The notes beneath the pieces were generated by a model, which saw nothing but the letters and a program-made list of their open reading frames with translations, did not search any database and was not told the DNA's origin. Of a DNA stretch of 64,000 nt, positions 11,070 to 22,579 are shown in pieces. Within the stretch, counting starts at the first letter, position 1. The number at the start of each line of letters is the position of its first letter. Made by a program: the position numbers and the translations under genes. Origin of the DNA: Argopecten irradians (lineage: Eukaryota > Mollusca > Bivalvia > Pectinida > Pectinidae); contig NC_091135.1 in the NCBI RefSeq assembly GCF_041381155.1, forward strand, positions 2,114,490 through 2,178,489, read 5' to 3'.

Positions 11070-11957
11070 AGTATGGAAAGCCATAACTGTCTCGTATGGT
11101 TCAAATGTAATACAGTTTCATTATATTATATGATTTTATCGCCATCTGATTTGATCTTCATCTTATCAATATTTTATTACACCAATACATCATTTGCTTC
11201 TACCACTATTTTATTTTTATTTGTCATGGTATTATTTTCTTTTATCATAATCTCAATTTATTTCATCATTTAATTTGGTGATATATATGGTTTACATCTA
11301 TCAGATTGTTATATTTAGTGATATATATTGATTTACATCTATCAGATTGTTGTATTTGGTGTTATCATACCATTCTAATTTATCTTTATATTATTTCATT
11401 TCATCTACATATAAATTTGATTTGATTTTAACGTTATATCATTCTTTTTTAACAATGTATGATTCTACTTTACATTATTTACAAACATCATTATGTAACA
11501 TACAAATATATACGTGTAGTTTATATGGTTATATATTGTATAATTGTACTCTTTCATTGTATGTATGAGTGATGTAAGCGTCTCTGCGACTTCGTGAATA
11601 ACGAATATTGTACAGTAAAAACATTGGTAAAATGAATAATAAAAAACCCCGACAAAATGAAATCAAATAACATAACGATAAATGAAAATGATATAAATGA
11701 TAAAACCAAATAAAACAATTATAGATGTAAATCAAATATATACAATTGTAACTCACTAAATCAAATAATGATGAAATCGATGATTTTAACGATAAAAAAT
11801 AATACCATGACAAATGAAAATAAAATAATGATAGAAGCAAATGATATACATGTATTGGTCAAATCAAATATTGATAAAATGATACCACATATTGATTAAG
11901 ATCAAATCATATTATGATAAAACCCTATAATATTGAACCATACAAGAAAGCTATGGT
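11070..11957. repeat. Fold-back repeat with ~350-400-bp diverged arms
   Basis: The left arm (about 11070-11480) and right arm (about 11600-11957) are imperfect reverse complements. Landmarks shared in inverted order are CATAACTGTCTCGTATGGTTC near 11080 with its complement near 11935; CATTTGCTTCTACCACTATT with its complement near 11830; and TTTGTCATGGTATTATTTT with its complement near 11800. A ~55-bp segment is tandemly doubled in the left arm (11271-11362). AT-rich, non-coding, diverged, so an old fold-back or MITE-like insertion. Confidence 0.7.
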
Positions 11958-12352
11958 GTTCCATAACTCGGCCCACAAACACAGTGTTCATATTTGAAGA
12001 GAAATTTTGTAATGCTATTTCAGTGGAGTGGTTTTCGGGCCTAATTAAAAATATTTGCAAAACGTTATCGGCAACTTTATAACTGCAGAAATATCCTCGT
12101 CAGGGAGGCTTTGGGTCATTGGTAACTGGACGACTTGATCGATTATGACAATAATTAGGGAAACTACAGAGTACGGTGTTTTAAATTTAATGCAATTATT
12201 TCTGGTTTTTATCAATTTCTTTAAACTAATTTAAAGTTCATACTTTACAACATCATGTTGGTTTTATGTGTGATCCAAGCCATTGGATGTCTTGCATTAA
12301 AATAAAAGCCTATCTTATAAACTATTTTAAAACTGTTTTTTTTTTCGTATTT
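11958..12352. other. No feature recognised
   Basis: Unique AT-rich sequence with a short T run at 12334-12345; nothing supportable. Confidence 0.5.
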
Positions 12353-13651
12353 AGGTCACCTGAGATGAAGTCTCAAGTGACCTATTCTAATCGCCTTGAG
12401 GTCCTTTAAAATATGTGGATTATATGACCATGTAGTCTCACGTTTCCCCCGGGGAGAGGGATCAAGTTTACTGTACATGTAGTTTATATAGGGAAAACAT
12501 ATTTTTGAGAATTATTCAATCATTATTATAGGAAATCGGTCAGCATTATGCCCGGGAAAGTGGTAAACTTTTAAATTATTTAGTCTATAAGCCATCCAAT
12601 TTACAATTACCATCCCGGTCATTTTCCGTATCTTATTTTAATCAGAATTAATCTGTTTTCCATGGATAATACCGACAGAATAAAATAATATCTTTGTGAA
12701 ATAAATCATTTGTGAATTACCGTAGTAATGTTGTGTGAGGTGCCATCGGCAACCGGAAGGTATGTTTGAAGTATCGTTTTCGTCGTCAGCTAAGTATGAA
12801 TAAAGGCAAGGAGAGAGTTTAAAACGCCTTAACTGAGTTTAAGTTATAATAACAAGATACACATGGGCCTTAAAGGTGATCTTACTATTAGCACAATACC
12901 ACACCTCAGAGAATATAGTAGTGGCAAATAGAAGAAGTTCAGGTTTCGATATATTTAAGGTTAAGGGCATTCATTTTAATAAACATGGCGTCCCTTGATC
13001 CAATATTTACATGAAGTTGTTTAAAGATTTTACCCTCTTTGATTCCTGTGAAATTGAATGAAGGTCAAGGTCATTCATTTGAACAAACTAGGTAGCCCAG
13101 CATGTCACAGGCCCAATATAAGGTCTTTATGCCTCTTCGTTATTCACAAGAAGTCGTGTAAAGATTTTAACCTATTTGACCCCGTGACCTTGAATGAAGG
13201 TCAAGGTCATTCACTTGAAGAAATGTGTTAGCCATTCATACCAGCAAGCCGCAGGCCCAATTTGAGTACCCTGAGCCTTTCGGTTCTTGAGAAGAAGTCG
13301 TTTAAAAGTTTAGCCTTTTTTACACCTGTGACCTTGAATGAAGGTCAAATTAATTCTTTGAACAAACTTAGTAGCCCTTCAGCCCAGCATTTCACAGGCC
13401 CAGGTCTCTATGCCTCTTTGTTATTCATAAAAAGTTGTTTTTAGCCTATTTGACCCATGTGATCTTGAATGAAGGTCAAGGTCATTCATTTGAATAAACG
13501 TTGTAGCCCTTCATTCTACCATGCTACAGGCTAAATATCAGTACCCAGGGCCTATCGGTTATTGAGAAGAAGTCGTTTGAATGAAAAGTTTACACACGAC
13601 GCCAGGCGCAAGTCAACGGACAATGCATGATGACAATAGGTCAAATGACCT
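12353..13651 (+). mobile_element. Modular tandem-repeat element with ~140-bp units
   Basis: It starts with a hairpin AGGTCACCTGAGATGAAG... CTCAAGTGACCT (12353-12391) and ends with AGGTCAAATGACCT (13638-13651), so AGGTCA/TGACCT palindromes bound it. Near the left end is a fragment of the 325-bp unit seen at 7340-8581 (CTCACGTTTCCCCCGGGGAG). From about 12950 there are four to five diverged copies of a ~140-bp unit carrying TGACCTTGAATGAAGGTCA. The 60-codon frame at 13262-13444 is repeat sequence. Probably composite; class unknown. Confidence 0.55.
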
Positions 13652-13990
13652 AAAAACTCCTTAACTTGACCAGCAGCAGAATTAATGTATGTGGATTATG
13701 ATTAGTTTGACTTTCTTTTATTTCTGTATTTTACAAAGCCCGACGTTATTAAGTTCGCGAAAAAACGATACCTCCAGGATATGTGTTACCAGCGACTTAG
13801 ATAGAATACTATTTGCATCTTAGTATCTTCTCTTACTATTTATGTCAAATGGTCATTAGTTTCGACTTCGAAAATAACTGAAAAACCAATTTTCACACGA
13901 ATAAATAATCAGGTAGTTTCTAAACTAGGAAAAACAAGGGTATAAATAATGATTAATATACTATACTATGCCAAGGTATCTGTCAAAACA
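13652..13990. other. No feature recognised
   Basis: AT-rich stretch between two tandem-repeat modules; no open frame or repeat ends seen. Confidence 0.5.
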
Positions 13991-14765
13991 GTGCAATGTT
14001 ACGATGATGAACACTTTTCAGCCCCATTATTTGTATCATTTTTAATCCTCGCCCTATAAGAATACTACCAATACATTATGATTATTATCCAATGCTTAGT
14101 TTCCGAGAAGAAATCGTTTTAATGGAAATAGCCAAATTGACCCCGCCCCTCAGGCCCCCGGCGGGTCAACTCCGTCATTTGTACAATTTTGAATCCCCGC
14201 CCTATTACGATGCCACCATTGCATTATGAGTGCTATCCCAAGCTTAGTTTCAGAGAAGAAGCCGTTTATATGGAAATAGTCAAATTGTCCCTTTTGGCCC
14301 CGCCCCTCAGGGCAACAACATCATTTGTACCATTTTGAATCCCAACCCTATAAGGATGCTACCATTGCATTATGAGTGCTATCCCATACTCAATTTCAGA
14401 GAAGAATTAGTTTAAATGGAAATAGCCAAATAGACCCCGCCCCTCAGGCCCCCGGGGACTCAGCCCCCTCATTTGTATAATTTTGAATCTCCGGCCTATA
14501 AGGATGCTACCATTACATTATGAGTGTTATCCCATGCTTAGTTTCAAAAGAAGAAGTCGTTTATATGGAAATAGCCAAATCGACCCCTTTTAGCCACGCC
14601 TCGCAGGCCCTCAGGCAGTCACCCCGACCATTTGTACAATTTTCAGTCAGTACCCCATAAGGATGCTACCATTCTTTAGTTAAATTCTGACCAGCGGTTA
14701 TGGAGAAGAAGTCGATTGTTGACGGGCCGACGGACGCCGGACGCCACGGTATCGCACCTTGATCA
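13990..14765 (+). repeat. Tandem repeat, ~148-bp units
   Basis: About five diverged units. The core GACCCCGCCCCTCAGGCCCC recurs near 14139, 14289, 14434 and 14590, with ATAAGGATGCTACCATT and GAGAAGAAGTCGTTTA landmarks in each. It ends in a CG-rich tail (GACGGACGCCGGACGCCACG) near 14730-14748, a kind of tail other modules here also carry. Non-coding. Confidence 0.7.
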
Positions 14766-14844
14766 AGCAAATAACTTCAGCAATATTTTTCTGTAAAACG
14801 TCAACTTCCGGTAATAAGGGTCAAAGTTCAATAATGCAATTTTT

Positions 14845-15970
14845 AGCTCACCTGGCCCGAAGGGCCGGTGAGCTTATGTCATGGCGCGGCGTCCGTCGTC
14901 CGTCCGTCCGTCTGTCCGTCAACATTTCCTTTAAATCGCTACTAGTCATAGAGTTCTGCATGGATTGTAACCAAATTTGGCCACAAGCATCCTTGGGGGA
15001 GGGGAAACAGAACGTGTATAAATGTTGGCTCTGACCCTCCGGGGGCAGGAGGGGCGGGGCCCAATAGGGGAAATAGAGGTAAATCCTATAAATCGCTACT
15101 TGTCCTAGAGTTCTGCATGGATTGTAACCAAATTTGGCCACAAACATCCTTGGGGGAGGGGAAACAGAACTTGTATAAATTTTGGCTCTGGTCCCCCCGG
15201 GGGCAGGAGGGGCGGGGCCCAATAGGGGAAATAGAGGTAAATCCTTTAAAACGCTACTTGTCCTAGAGTTCTGCATGGATTGTAACCAAAATTAGCCACA
15301 AACATCCTTGGGGGAAGGGGAACAGAACTTGTATAAATTTTGGCTCTGATCCCCCAGGGGCAAGAGGGGCGGGGCCCAATAGGGGAAATAGAGGTAAATC
15401 CTTTAAATCGCTACTAGTCATAGAGTTCTACATGAATTGTAACCAAATTTGGCTACAAACATCCTTGGGGGACGGGGAACAGAACTTGTATAAATTTTGG
15501 CTCTGAACCCCTGGGGGCAGGATAGGTGGGGCCCAATAGGGGAAATAGAGGTAAATCCTTTAAATCGCTACTAGTCATAGATTTCTGCATTGAATGTAAC
15601 CAAATTTGGCCACAAACATCCTTTTTGGAAGGGGAACAGAACTTGTATAAATGTTTGCTCTGGCCCCCCCGGGGGCAGAACGGGTGGGCCCAATAGGGGA
15701 AATAGAGGTAAATCCTATAAATCGCTACTTGTCCTAGAGTTTTGCTTGGATTGTGACCAAATTTGGCCATAAACATCCTTGGGGGAAGGGTAACAGAACT
15801 TGTATAAATTTTGGCTCTGACCCCCTGGAGGCAGGAGGGATGGGGCCCAATAGGGGATTTAGAGGTTAATATTAAAAATTCCTTTAGAAAAGAAACAATG
15901 AACTTGTATTCATAACATTACTTGGCATTACAAACCAGGTGAGCGATACTGGCCCTCTGGGCCTCTTGTT
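14845..15970 (+). mobile_element. Modular element with six ~157-bp tandem units and hairpin ends
   Basis: The left end is a hairpin, AGCTCACCTGGCCCGAAGGG followed by CCGGTGAGCTT, then a GTCCGTC run (14893-14922). Six units of about 157 bp follow, each with CGCTACTAGTC or CGCTACTTGTC, TTGTAACCAAATTTGGC and a CCCCGGGGGCAGGAGGGGC core (starts near 14933, 15088, 15246, 15403, 15561, 15717). The right end is ACCAGGTGAGCGATACTGGCC then CTCTGGGCCTCTTGTT. The ends share the GGCC-nnn-GGCC hairpin theme with elements at 7340, 22580, 35206 and 35744. Open frames of 90-142 codons inside are repeat by-products. Confidence 0.75.
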
Positions 15971-17390
15971 ATAAAACAAATCATCAAAAGTCTAAATTCT
16001 AGAAGGTCTAATTAAAGACCATATATTAGTTCTGTAGTATGCTGACATAAATGACGACTAAGTTTGTTTATATGAATGACATTGACCTTCATTCAAGGTC
16101 ACATTGGCCAAAATTCCTAAACACTTCAAATGACTTTTTGTTAGGTTCTAGATTAAGAAGGCCTAGAGGCCTAATGTTAAGCCTGTAGCATGCTGACATA
16201 AATGGCAAAAAAATCTGTTAATATGAAATATCCTAAAACCTTTAAACGACTTCTTGTCATGTTCTGAAATGTCTAGAAACTTGCAATTTGACCTATAGCA
16301 TGTTAAGATAAAAGGCTATCAAGTTTGGTAATATGACTGACCTTGACCGAAATTCCTTGTTAGTGAAAAGCCCATCAAGTTGTCCAATGAAAATTTCTAG
16401 TTCTTATTATTATTCTTCCTATATTTGTAAACATTATTTCAGTATAGTTAAGTAATGTATCTGAAGTTGTTTTATAAACAAAATAATGTAGATCAAGAAT
16501 TCAATATGACCGCTATGGCCTCATTTCCGGTTTTCAATTTATGTCAATATCTCGTTAACGGCTCGACAAATTTCTTTCAGTTTTGAAAATGTTATGTAGA
16601 ATAAAAAATGGAAATATTAACTTGCAGCGACTTGGATATAAAACGTCAACTTTTGGTTGAAAATAATGGTAAAAGTTCAAACGTTAAATAATCCTAATGA
16701 ATCTTCAAATTGCTTCTTCTGAATTTCTGGACGCCTTAGAGACCTAGTATTAGGTCTGCAGGATGCTGGATTCATATTACCAAACATGGTAGCCATTTAT
16801 GTCAGACATTAACCTTCACTCAAAGTCATATGGGCCAAAATTCTTTAAACGACTTCTTTTCATGTTCTGAAGGGCCTGAAATTGGACTTGTAGCACGCTG
16901 AGACAAAGGGATACCAAGTTTGTTACTATAAATGACCTTGAGCGAAATTTATAGCAGGTGAAAAGCCCGCCAAATTGTCCAGTGACAATTACTAGTTTAT
17001 TATCTTCTGCACAGAAAGTTGTTGGTAAGAGATATGCCAATGAACGTGTCATCATATTGTAGTGCAATTTTCCGAGAAAAAAAAATCATTAAAAAATCGA
17101 TGAGGAACCTGAGACCTAATATAGACATTTAACAGACTGACATACATGGCAAGTTTGTTAATATGAATGAGCTTGACTTTCATTCAAGGTCACATCAGCC
17201 AAAAATCCTAAAATCTTGAATTAAGGTCAAGGTAATTCAGTTGAGCAAACATAATACACCTTCATCCAAACATGCAACAGGCCCAATATTAGATCTTCTG
17301 GCCTCCTAGTTATTGACATGAAGTCATTAAAAGATTTTAGCCAATTTGACCCCTGTGAATTTAAGTGGCGGTCAATTTTACATTAGATGT
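15971..17390 (-). repeat. Degraded ~140-bp tandem repeats (AGGTCA palindrome family)
   Basis: Several diverged units related to those at 12950-13600, mostly in the opposite orientation. TGACCTTCATTCAAGGTCAC occurs near 16083, and similar strings recur near 16340, 16805, 17165 and 17215. Recurrent landmarks are AAACGACTTCTTGTCATGTT and GCATGCTGACATAAATG. No coding sequence seen. Confidence 0.6.
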
Positions 17391-17438
17391 GATTCTAACA
17401 TTTTACCTAGCTCTGAAATAGTGAAGGTATGAAAAAGT

Positions 17439-18200
17439 ATGAAAAAGACAGAAGAGATGGTTGACTCCATCACAAAACAAATTGAGACAGTGGTAATGAC
17501 AAACAAAGACAACCAGCAGGCAATATTAGACATTATAGAGGACATACAGTGTCGATCAATGAAACAGAACCTGGTATTCCATGGACTCCGGGAAGACAAA
17601 CACGAGGACACTGAAAGTAGACTGAAAGACTTTATCTACTATGAACTGTGTATCGAGAAAAACATTGAATTCACAGATGTCCATCGTTTTGGCAGGCATG
17701 TATTTGGCAAATCGCGGCCGATCGTAGCAGTGTTTATGTACCAAAAAGACCTACAGCTAGTTCGAAAAAACGCGCATTATCTTAAAGACAAAAACTTTTG
17801 GATCAATGAGCAGTTCCTCAAAGCTGTAGAACAACGGCGTAGAGAGCTATACCCTATTCTACGATTGCACAAAAGAGCAGGCCACCAAGTTAAACTTGTG
17901 AGACACAAACTTTACATCGATAATCAACTGTATGATGATCAAGAGACAGCTGGTAGATCTTTTAGTGAAGTTGTTCTATCATCTATTGTTAACAATGGTA
18001 GAATTGTTAAAAACGATCACGTGTTCCCTCTTCCCCATCTGTGCATAATAATGCCCCGTTATCCAGTCGGCCACGTTTGTCATCTGATCGTGAGCCAAAG
18101 CAGTCAAGTGTGCCTCCTAGTACTCCTGGGCAACCAGCTGAGGAACGGAGGATCATTGAGTCTCGTGAGTCTAGTACCCCTGACACCTCCCAGTCAGTAG
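17439..18200 (+). pseudogene. LINE 1 ORF1: RRM-like RNA-binding protein
   Basis: 253 codons; the first ~185 look genuine. Residues 1-40 are a probable coiled coil (MKKTEEMVDSITKQIETVVM). Residues 43-118 fit the RRM-like domain of LINE ORF1 proteins (QNLVFHGLRE, then FTDVHRFG and RPIVAVFM). Residues 119-165 match the small C-terminal domain (NEQFLKAVEQRRRELYPILR). The family binds LINE RNA as a trimer and has nucleic acid chaperone activity. After about residue 185 the sequence becomes low-quality and probably reads out of frame. It is followed by the endonuclease reading frame from about 18235. Confidence 0.7.
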
Positions 18201-18234
18201 GGGAACAGAGGTAGGACAGGGAGAAGAGTGATTG

Positions 18235-18565
18235 TCGGTCCTGTCATGGAACATTGGTAAAGGGCTCACTAGTTAACTCACCGACGGAGATTTTTTAGAA
18301 ATATTATATAAATATGATGTCATATGTCTGACTGAATGTTGGATAACGAGTAATGACGTGGTTGAGTTGAATGGATTTTGTACATATGTTTTCCCCAGTC
18401 CTACTGGAAAAGAGGGTGGAGTTGTGCTTCTGCATAAAAACCATTTAAAAATACGTTTTCTAGAGTTGAAAATATTGTTGATTGTATATTTTGGGTAAGG
18501 ATTTACTCTGGTAATCAGTCATTCTTTTTTGTGTTTTTGTTATTTTCATCCGGAAAATAGTATCT
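18235..18565 (+). pseudogene. LINE 1 APE-type endonuclease, N-terminal piece
   Basis: Translation gives LSWNIGKGL near 18245, then DVICLTECWI (with the catalytic E of the TE motif) near 18320, and GKEGGVVLLHKNH near 18405. These are the first blocks of the apurinic-like endonuclease of non-LTR retrotransposons. There is a stop early in the piece. The homology breaks at X and resumes at 20124. Confidence 0.65.
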
Positions 18566-20123
18566 TTGATGCTGTGAAATAGCATTCTTAGGTACGCTCG
18601 GCGAGCCTGTGCACATCAAAACAATGAAATCCCTCCGCGATGAAAATTAAAAGTTGTTTTGTTCATTTCACTTAATACTTGATGGTGTGAAAAATAAAAC
18701 CCCAATATTCAAAACCACAGACATTGAATTTGTACATACATATACACCATGGATGGAGTGTTTTAAGTGTTCAGTTGGGACTCTATGATATTGGTATTAC
18801 TCCGTGATAGTAGTCTCCAGAAAAACACGAACAACGCCTTCTTCGCTGTCTTCCTCCGCGGCAGACTTTGGATTGTGTATGTTTATTTAAATTTTACGTT
18901 ATTCATGCTGCTGATCGATTATTATAATCAAATGTTAGGAAGGTTAATACAACAGAAAGTTCTTATAACGCTTATAAAGTTTTTTTTTTGTGTTGGTTGC
19001 ATTGACGAACTATATCCGATGATACACTGTATTATTGCGCAGTAAATGTTAATAGTTTTGAGTATGTGTCTGTCACCGGGAGTTGTGTCTTTTGTTTATC
19101 GACAACTGCGTCATATTGAAAGGGGAAAGGTACAAAATTTATCAACATAAACTTACAAAATATAATGATGATATAGATCTATATATGTACGAGCATTTTA
19201 GAGTGACAAATAAACTTATGTTGCCGTGTAATGTACGGTAGCCTTATGAAGACTTGCTAAAGTCCGATGTATTGCAGGAAGTTTTCTTGATGTTAGCGTT
19301 ATGAATCCAAAAGAAATTTTAGTGTTATAAGTAACCAAATAATGTACCTTTTACTTGGCAAAAGTAAATGGTCATGTTTTATTATGAGTCAAAAGTCGGC
19401 AAAGCACAACTCACGGTATAATGTTCTGCGCCAACCAGTTACTGTTAGGCTTACGAAGACTTGCTAAAGTCCGGTACATTACATGAAGTTTTTTTATGTT
19501 AACGGCTAGCGATCTTGTGAATTTAAAAGAAATCCTAGTGATATACGTATTGAAATAATGTACCATTTATTAGGCAAAAGTATCTGACCATGTTTCATTA
19601 GTCAAAAGTCGTCAAAGCAACGTTAACCCATGTAAGTTTTCTAAAAAAGAAACCAAAACTTGTCCGGAAATGGTAATATTTCTAATGTTATATTTTTCCG
19701 AAAATATTCTTCAATGTTAAATGGATATTAAGATACGGATATGTTTACTTATTATTTTTTTGTCTTTAAAGAGACATTGATGAAATTGATAACTGAGTAA
19801 CTAAAAAAGAATTATAAAAAATGAAACTCAGATTCTGAACGGTTTCAATGGTGTCGAAATCGTTATTTCAGAAATAACTTAGATACGAAATTTATTACAG
19901 TTATTTCAGGAAAATGAGTTTTTCAAGAATATTAAGTTGAATAACTCATAATATCATAAAATAAATACGGTATACTGTAAATACATTTTATTAAACTCCG
20001 AAATTCAACACTGCACACTTAAAGTATACTAAATTCAATATTTAAATGAAAAACCAATTTCTTTATTATTTGGTTTGGATCCTTCAATCACAGCATCTAT
20101 GAGTGGTCTTGGCACTTTGATTT
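18565..20123 (+). mobile_element. Element X, copy 1 (unclassified 1.56-kb repeat)
   Basis: An insertion in the LINE 1 endonuclease. It is matched in reverse orientation at 25598-27010 and for its right half at 62021-62800. Its ends carry complementary decamers GATGCTGTGA (18568-18577) and TCACAGCATC (20088-20097). Inside, a ~210-bp segment is present twice (about 19215-19420 and 19440-19635; landmarks GAAGACTTGCTAAAGTCCG and AGTCAAAAGTCG). A 92-codon frame (18767-19045) is paralleled in copy 2 but has no recognisable domain. No transposase or RT is visible, so it is a non-autonomous element of unknown class. The right boundary is set by where copies 1 and 3 stop matching. Confidence 0.7.
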
Positions 20124-20590
20124 ATAATAGTTGTGATATTGATATATTCATGAGTCTAGAGGAGTCAATAAGCCGTTACAAAACAAATGGTAATGTGTAT
20201 GTAGCTGGTGACTTAAATGCGCGAACAGAAACTAGGCCAGATTATATTGTAAATGATGGGCTTGATGATAAATTGTTTGATGATATGTTTTATAATAACG
20301 ATTCAACTAGTTGTCCTCGTATTAATATGGATAAACATGTAAATACATATGGCAGAAAATGACTTACATTGTGTAAAACTACAAGTATGCGAATAGTTAA
20401 TGGTCGTCATATACAGGCGATGCAGATGGAAATTATACCTTTTGTAATAACAACGGAATGAGCCTAATTGATTGCCTATTAGTTGATTGTGATTATATTT
20501 CAAATATTTTAAAATTTGGGACGGGCGAGTTCAATACTATGTCTGACCACTCACCGTTGTTTTTTCCTTCAATATCTGTTACACTAATAT
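20124..20590 (+). pseudogene. LINE 1 endonuclease, C-terminal piece
   Basis: IDIFMSLEESISRYKTNGN followed by VYVAGDLNARTETRPDYI is the block with the catalytic GDxN of APE-type endonucleases (about residues 38-50 of the local frame). SLIDCLLVDCDYISNI and MSDHSPLFF-like sequence near 20460-20570 match the SxxD and SDH blocks. The frame shifts between them, so the piece is dead. Confidence 0.65.
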
Positions 20591-20989
20591 AATTGATGAC
20601 CGCAATAATGTCTTATGTAGTGGTATTACAACAAAAACTGTGAGGTGGAACAAAGACAATGTAGATAGAATATGCAATGACCTTCAAGCAATAGTTCACG
20701 ACCTACTAATATATGTGATATGTCGTTAGATTCTCAAGAAAAAAATGATGAATGTGTAACCAAATTTTGTGGTGATATAAATCATGTTGTTTTACCAAAC
20801 TGTAATGTTAGAAATACAAGTAATAAGAATCAATACCCGCAACAGTATAAAGGTGATAAAGAGGACAAACCATGGTTTACTGATGAATGTAAAATAGATA
20901 TAATGAGTATAAACGTGCAATATATGATTTTAATGTTAACAAGACACATGGTAATCATGCGGTTCTTATAAGTAAAAAACAAACTTACA

Positions 20990-21790
20990 AAAAGTTGGAA
21001 TATAGACTTAAGCGGCAATACAAACGACAAGAAGGTGATATGGTAGAGTTTCTCAGAAAGAATAACCCCAAGAAATTCTATAAATATTTTTCAAAGCGTA
21101 AAAATCATGTATCCCAACCACATATTAGTATGGATGAATTTTTAGACTATATTAGTAATATTAGTAGTAGCATTAATACAGATGACACTAATGACGAATT
21201 GTCGCATAACGATATAGATTCAACAATATTTAATAAATTAGATGAACCATTTTCTGAAGAGGAGATACATTTTGCAATTCGTAATCTGAAGAGATAAAAG
21301 TTGCAGTGAAGGTCTAATTTTAAACGAATTATTCTTAGATTGTGAAGATATTTTGATACCTTGTATATCAAAACTCTTTAGTAGAATTTTTGAATCCGGG
21401 TTCTTTCCAAAAGTGTGGTCACTTGGCTCCATTGTCCCAGTACATAAAAAAGATTATAAAAATTATGTCAATAATTATAGAGGTATAACTTTAGTCAATT
21501 GTATGGGAAAGCTATTTACCGCAATGGTAAACAAAAGGCTGATTAAGTGCGATAATGAAAATTCTGTTATAAATGATGCTCAATTGGTTTTAAAGCTGGT
21601 CACTCAACAGTAGATGCAATATTCGTCCTCAATCACTAATTAATAGACGTCTTAATAAAAAAGAAACGTTTGTACTGTTGTTTCATTGATTATAAAAAGT
21701 CATTTGATCTTATTGATAGAGGGAAACTTTGGTGTAAACTTATAAAACACGGAGTTCAAGGAAAATAATTTTTTTTTATTAAGTCTCTAT
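20990..21790 (+). pseudogene. LINE 1 reverse transcriptase, N-terminal half
   Basis: The 100-codon frame at 20995-21297 leads into RT block 0/1 (LDEPFSEEEIHFAIRNLKR). The frame at 21353-21613 holds FFPKVWSLGSIVPVHKKDYKNY and the NYRGITLVN block. Near 21660-21740 the translation resembles CFIDYKKSFDLIDRGKLW, which would contain the first catalytic aspartate. The sequence decays at about 21780 before the second catalytic box. Confidence 0.65.
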
Positions 21791-21829
21791 ATGAAAATGT
21801 AAAATCATGTGACAAATCTATCTATATTC

Positions 21830-22015
21830 ATGTCATTAAAAATATCACATGTTATTGAGATGTAATTGAAAAGTAATTGAGCATTACATGCATGTTTGTA
21901 ATCTAATTAATTAAATTACCATTACATGTAATTGAAATTTGCATCAATTACACATAACATTCAATTACTTGAAAAATTGTAATGCATAACAATTAATTAC
22001 CATTACATTTTTTAT
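21830..22015. repeat. ATTACATGTAATTG-rich repeat tract
   Basis: A run of overlapping ATTACATG/CAATTAC words on both strands (for example ATTACATGTAATTGAAATT near 21920). It looks like the interior of an AT-rich MITE; the ends could not be defined. Confidence 0.45.
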
Positions 22016-22510
22016 TACCCCATGCCTGCAACATGTACAGGCCTAATATGAGGTCTATAGGCCTCTTAGATATTGACAATAGTTGTGAAAAGTTTTTTTC
22101 ATCCTGTGACCTTAAATGAAGGTCAAGGTATTCATTCGAGCCAACATAATAGCCCTTCATATTACCAGTATGTTACGGTCCCAATATCAGGTCTCTAGGC
22201 ACAAGAAGTTGTGTAAAGCTTTTAACCTATATGTATTTGACCCCCGCAATCTGGAATGACGATCGAGGTCATTCCTTTGAATAAACCCAGTAGAGCTTTA
22301 CCCCAGTATGCGACACGCCCAATATCAGATCTTTAGGCATTTTAGTTATTGACAGAACATCATTAAAATATTTCAGCCTATTTGGTCTCTGTGACCTAGA
22401 ATGGCGTTCAATGTCATTAATTTGAACAAACTTGGTAAATTTCCAAACCAGAATGCCACAAAACCAATACGAAGCCTCTATGCCTATAAATTGGTGAGAG
22501 GAAATCGTGT
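22016..22510 (+). repeat. ~140-bp tandem repeats (AGGTCA palindrome family), degraded
   Basis: Three to four diverged units with GTGACCTTAAATGAAGGTCA near 22105 and related strings near 22240 and 22390, and the landmarks CAATATCAGGTCTCTAGGC and TATTGACA. Same family as 12950-13600 and 15971-17390. Confidence 0.6.
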
Positions 22511-22579
22511 AATAGATTTTAAAATATTAGTAAAATAAATCGTAAATATTAATTATACACATTTAAATGAAATTAAAAC

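Larger units (their letters stand above)
17400..21790 (+). mobile_element. LINE 1: non-LTR retrotransposon, interrupted by element X
   Basis: Plus-strand non-LTR retrotransposon with ORF1 at 17439-18200, endonuclease pieces at about 18235-18565 and 20124-20590, and reverse transcriptase pieces at about 20990-21770. X (18565-20123) sits inside the endonuclease region. The reverse transcriptase part has SEEEIHFAIRNLKR, NYRGITLVNCMGKLFTAMVN and a CFIDYKKSFDLIDR-like segment, then decays; the catalytic YxDD box is not reached, so the 3' part is missing. Several stops and frame changes make it dead. Clade not assignable by eye. It lies between two blocks of 140-bp repeats. Confidence 0.8.

Noticed and set aside
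14848-15776. Open frames of 107 and 142 codons with repeated SDLKDLPLFPLLG-like peptides
   Set aside because: They follow the 157-bp tandem units of the modular element; GC-rich repeated DNA, not a gene.
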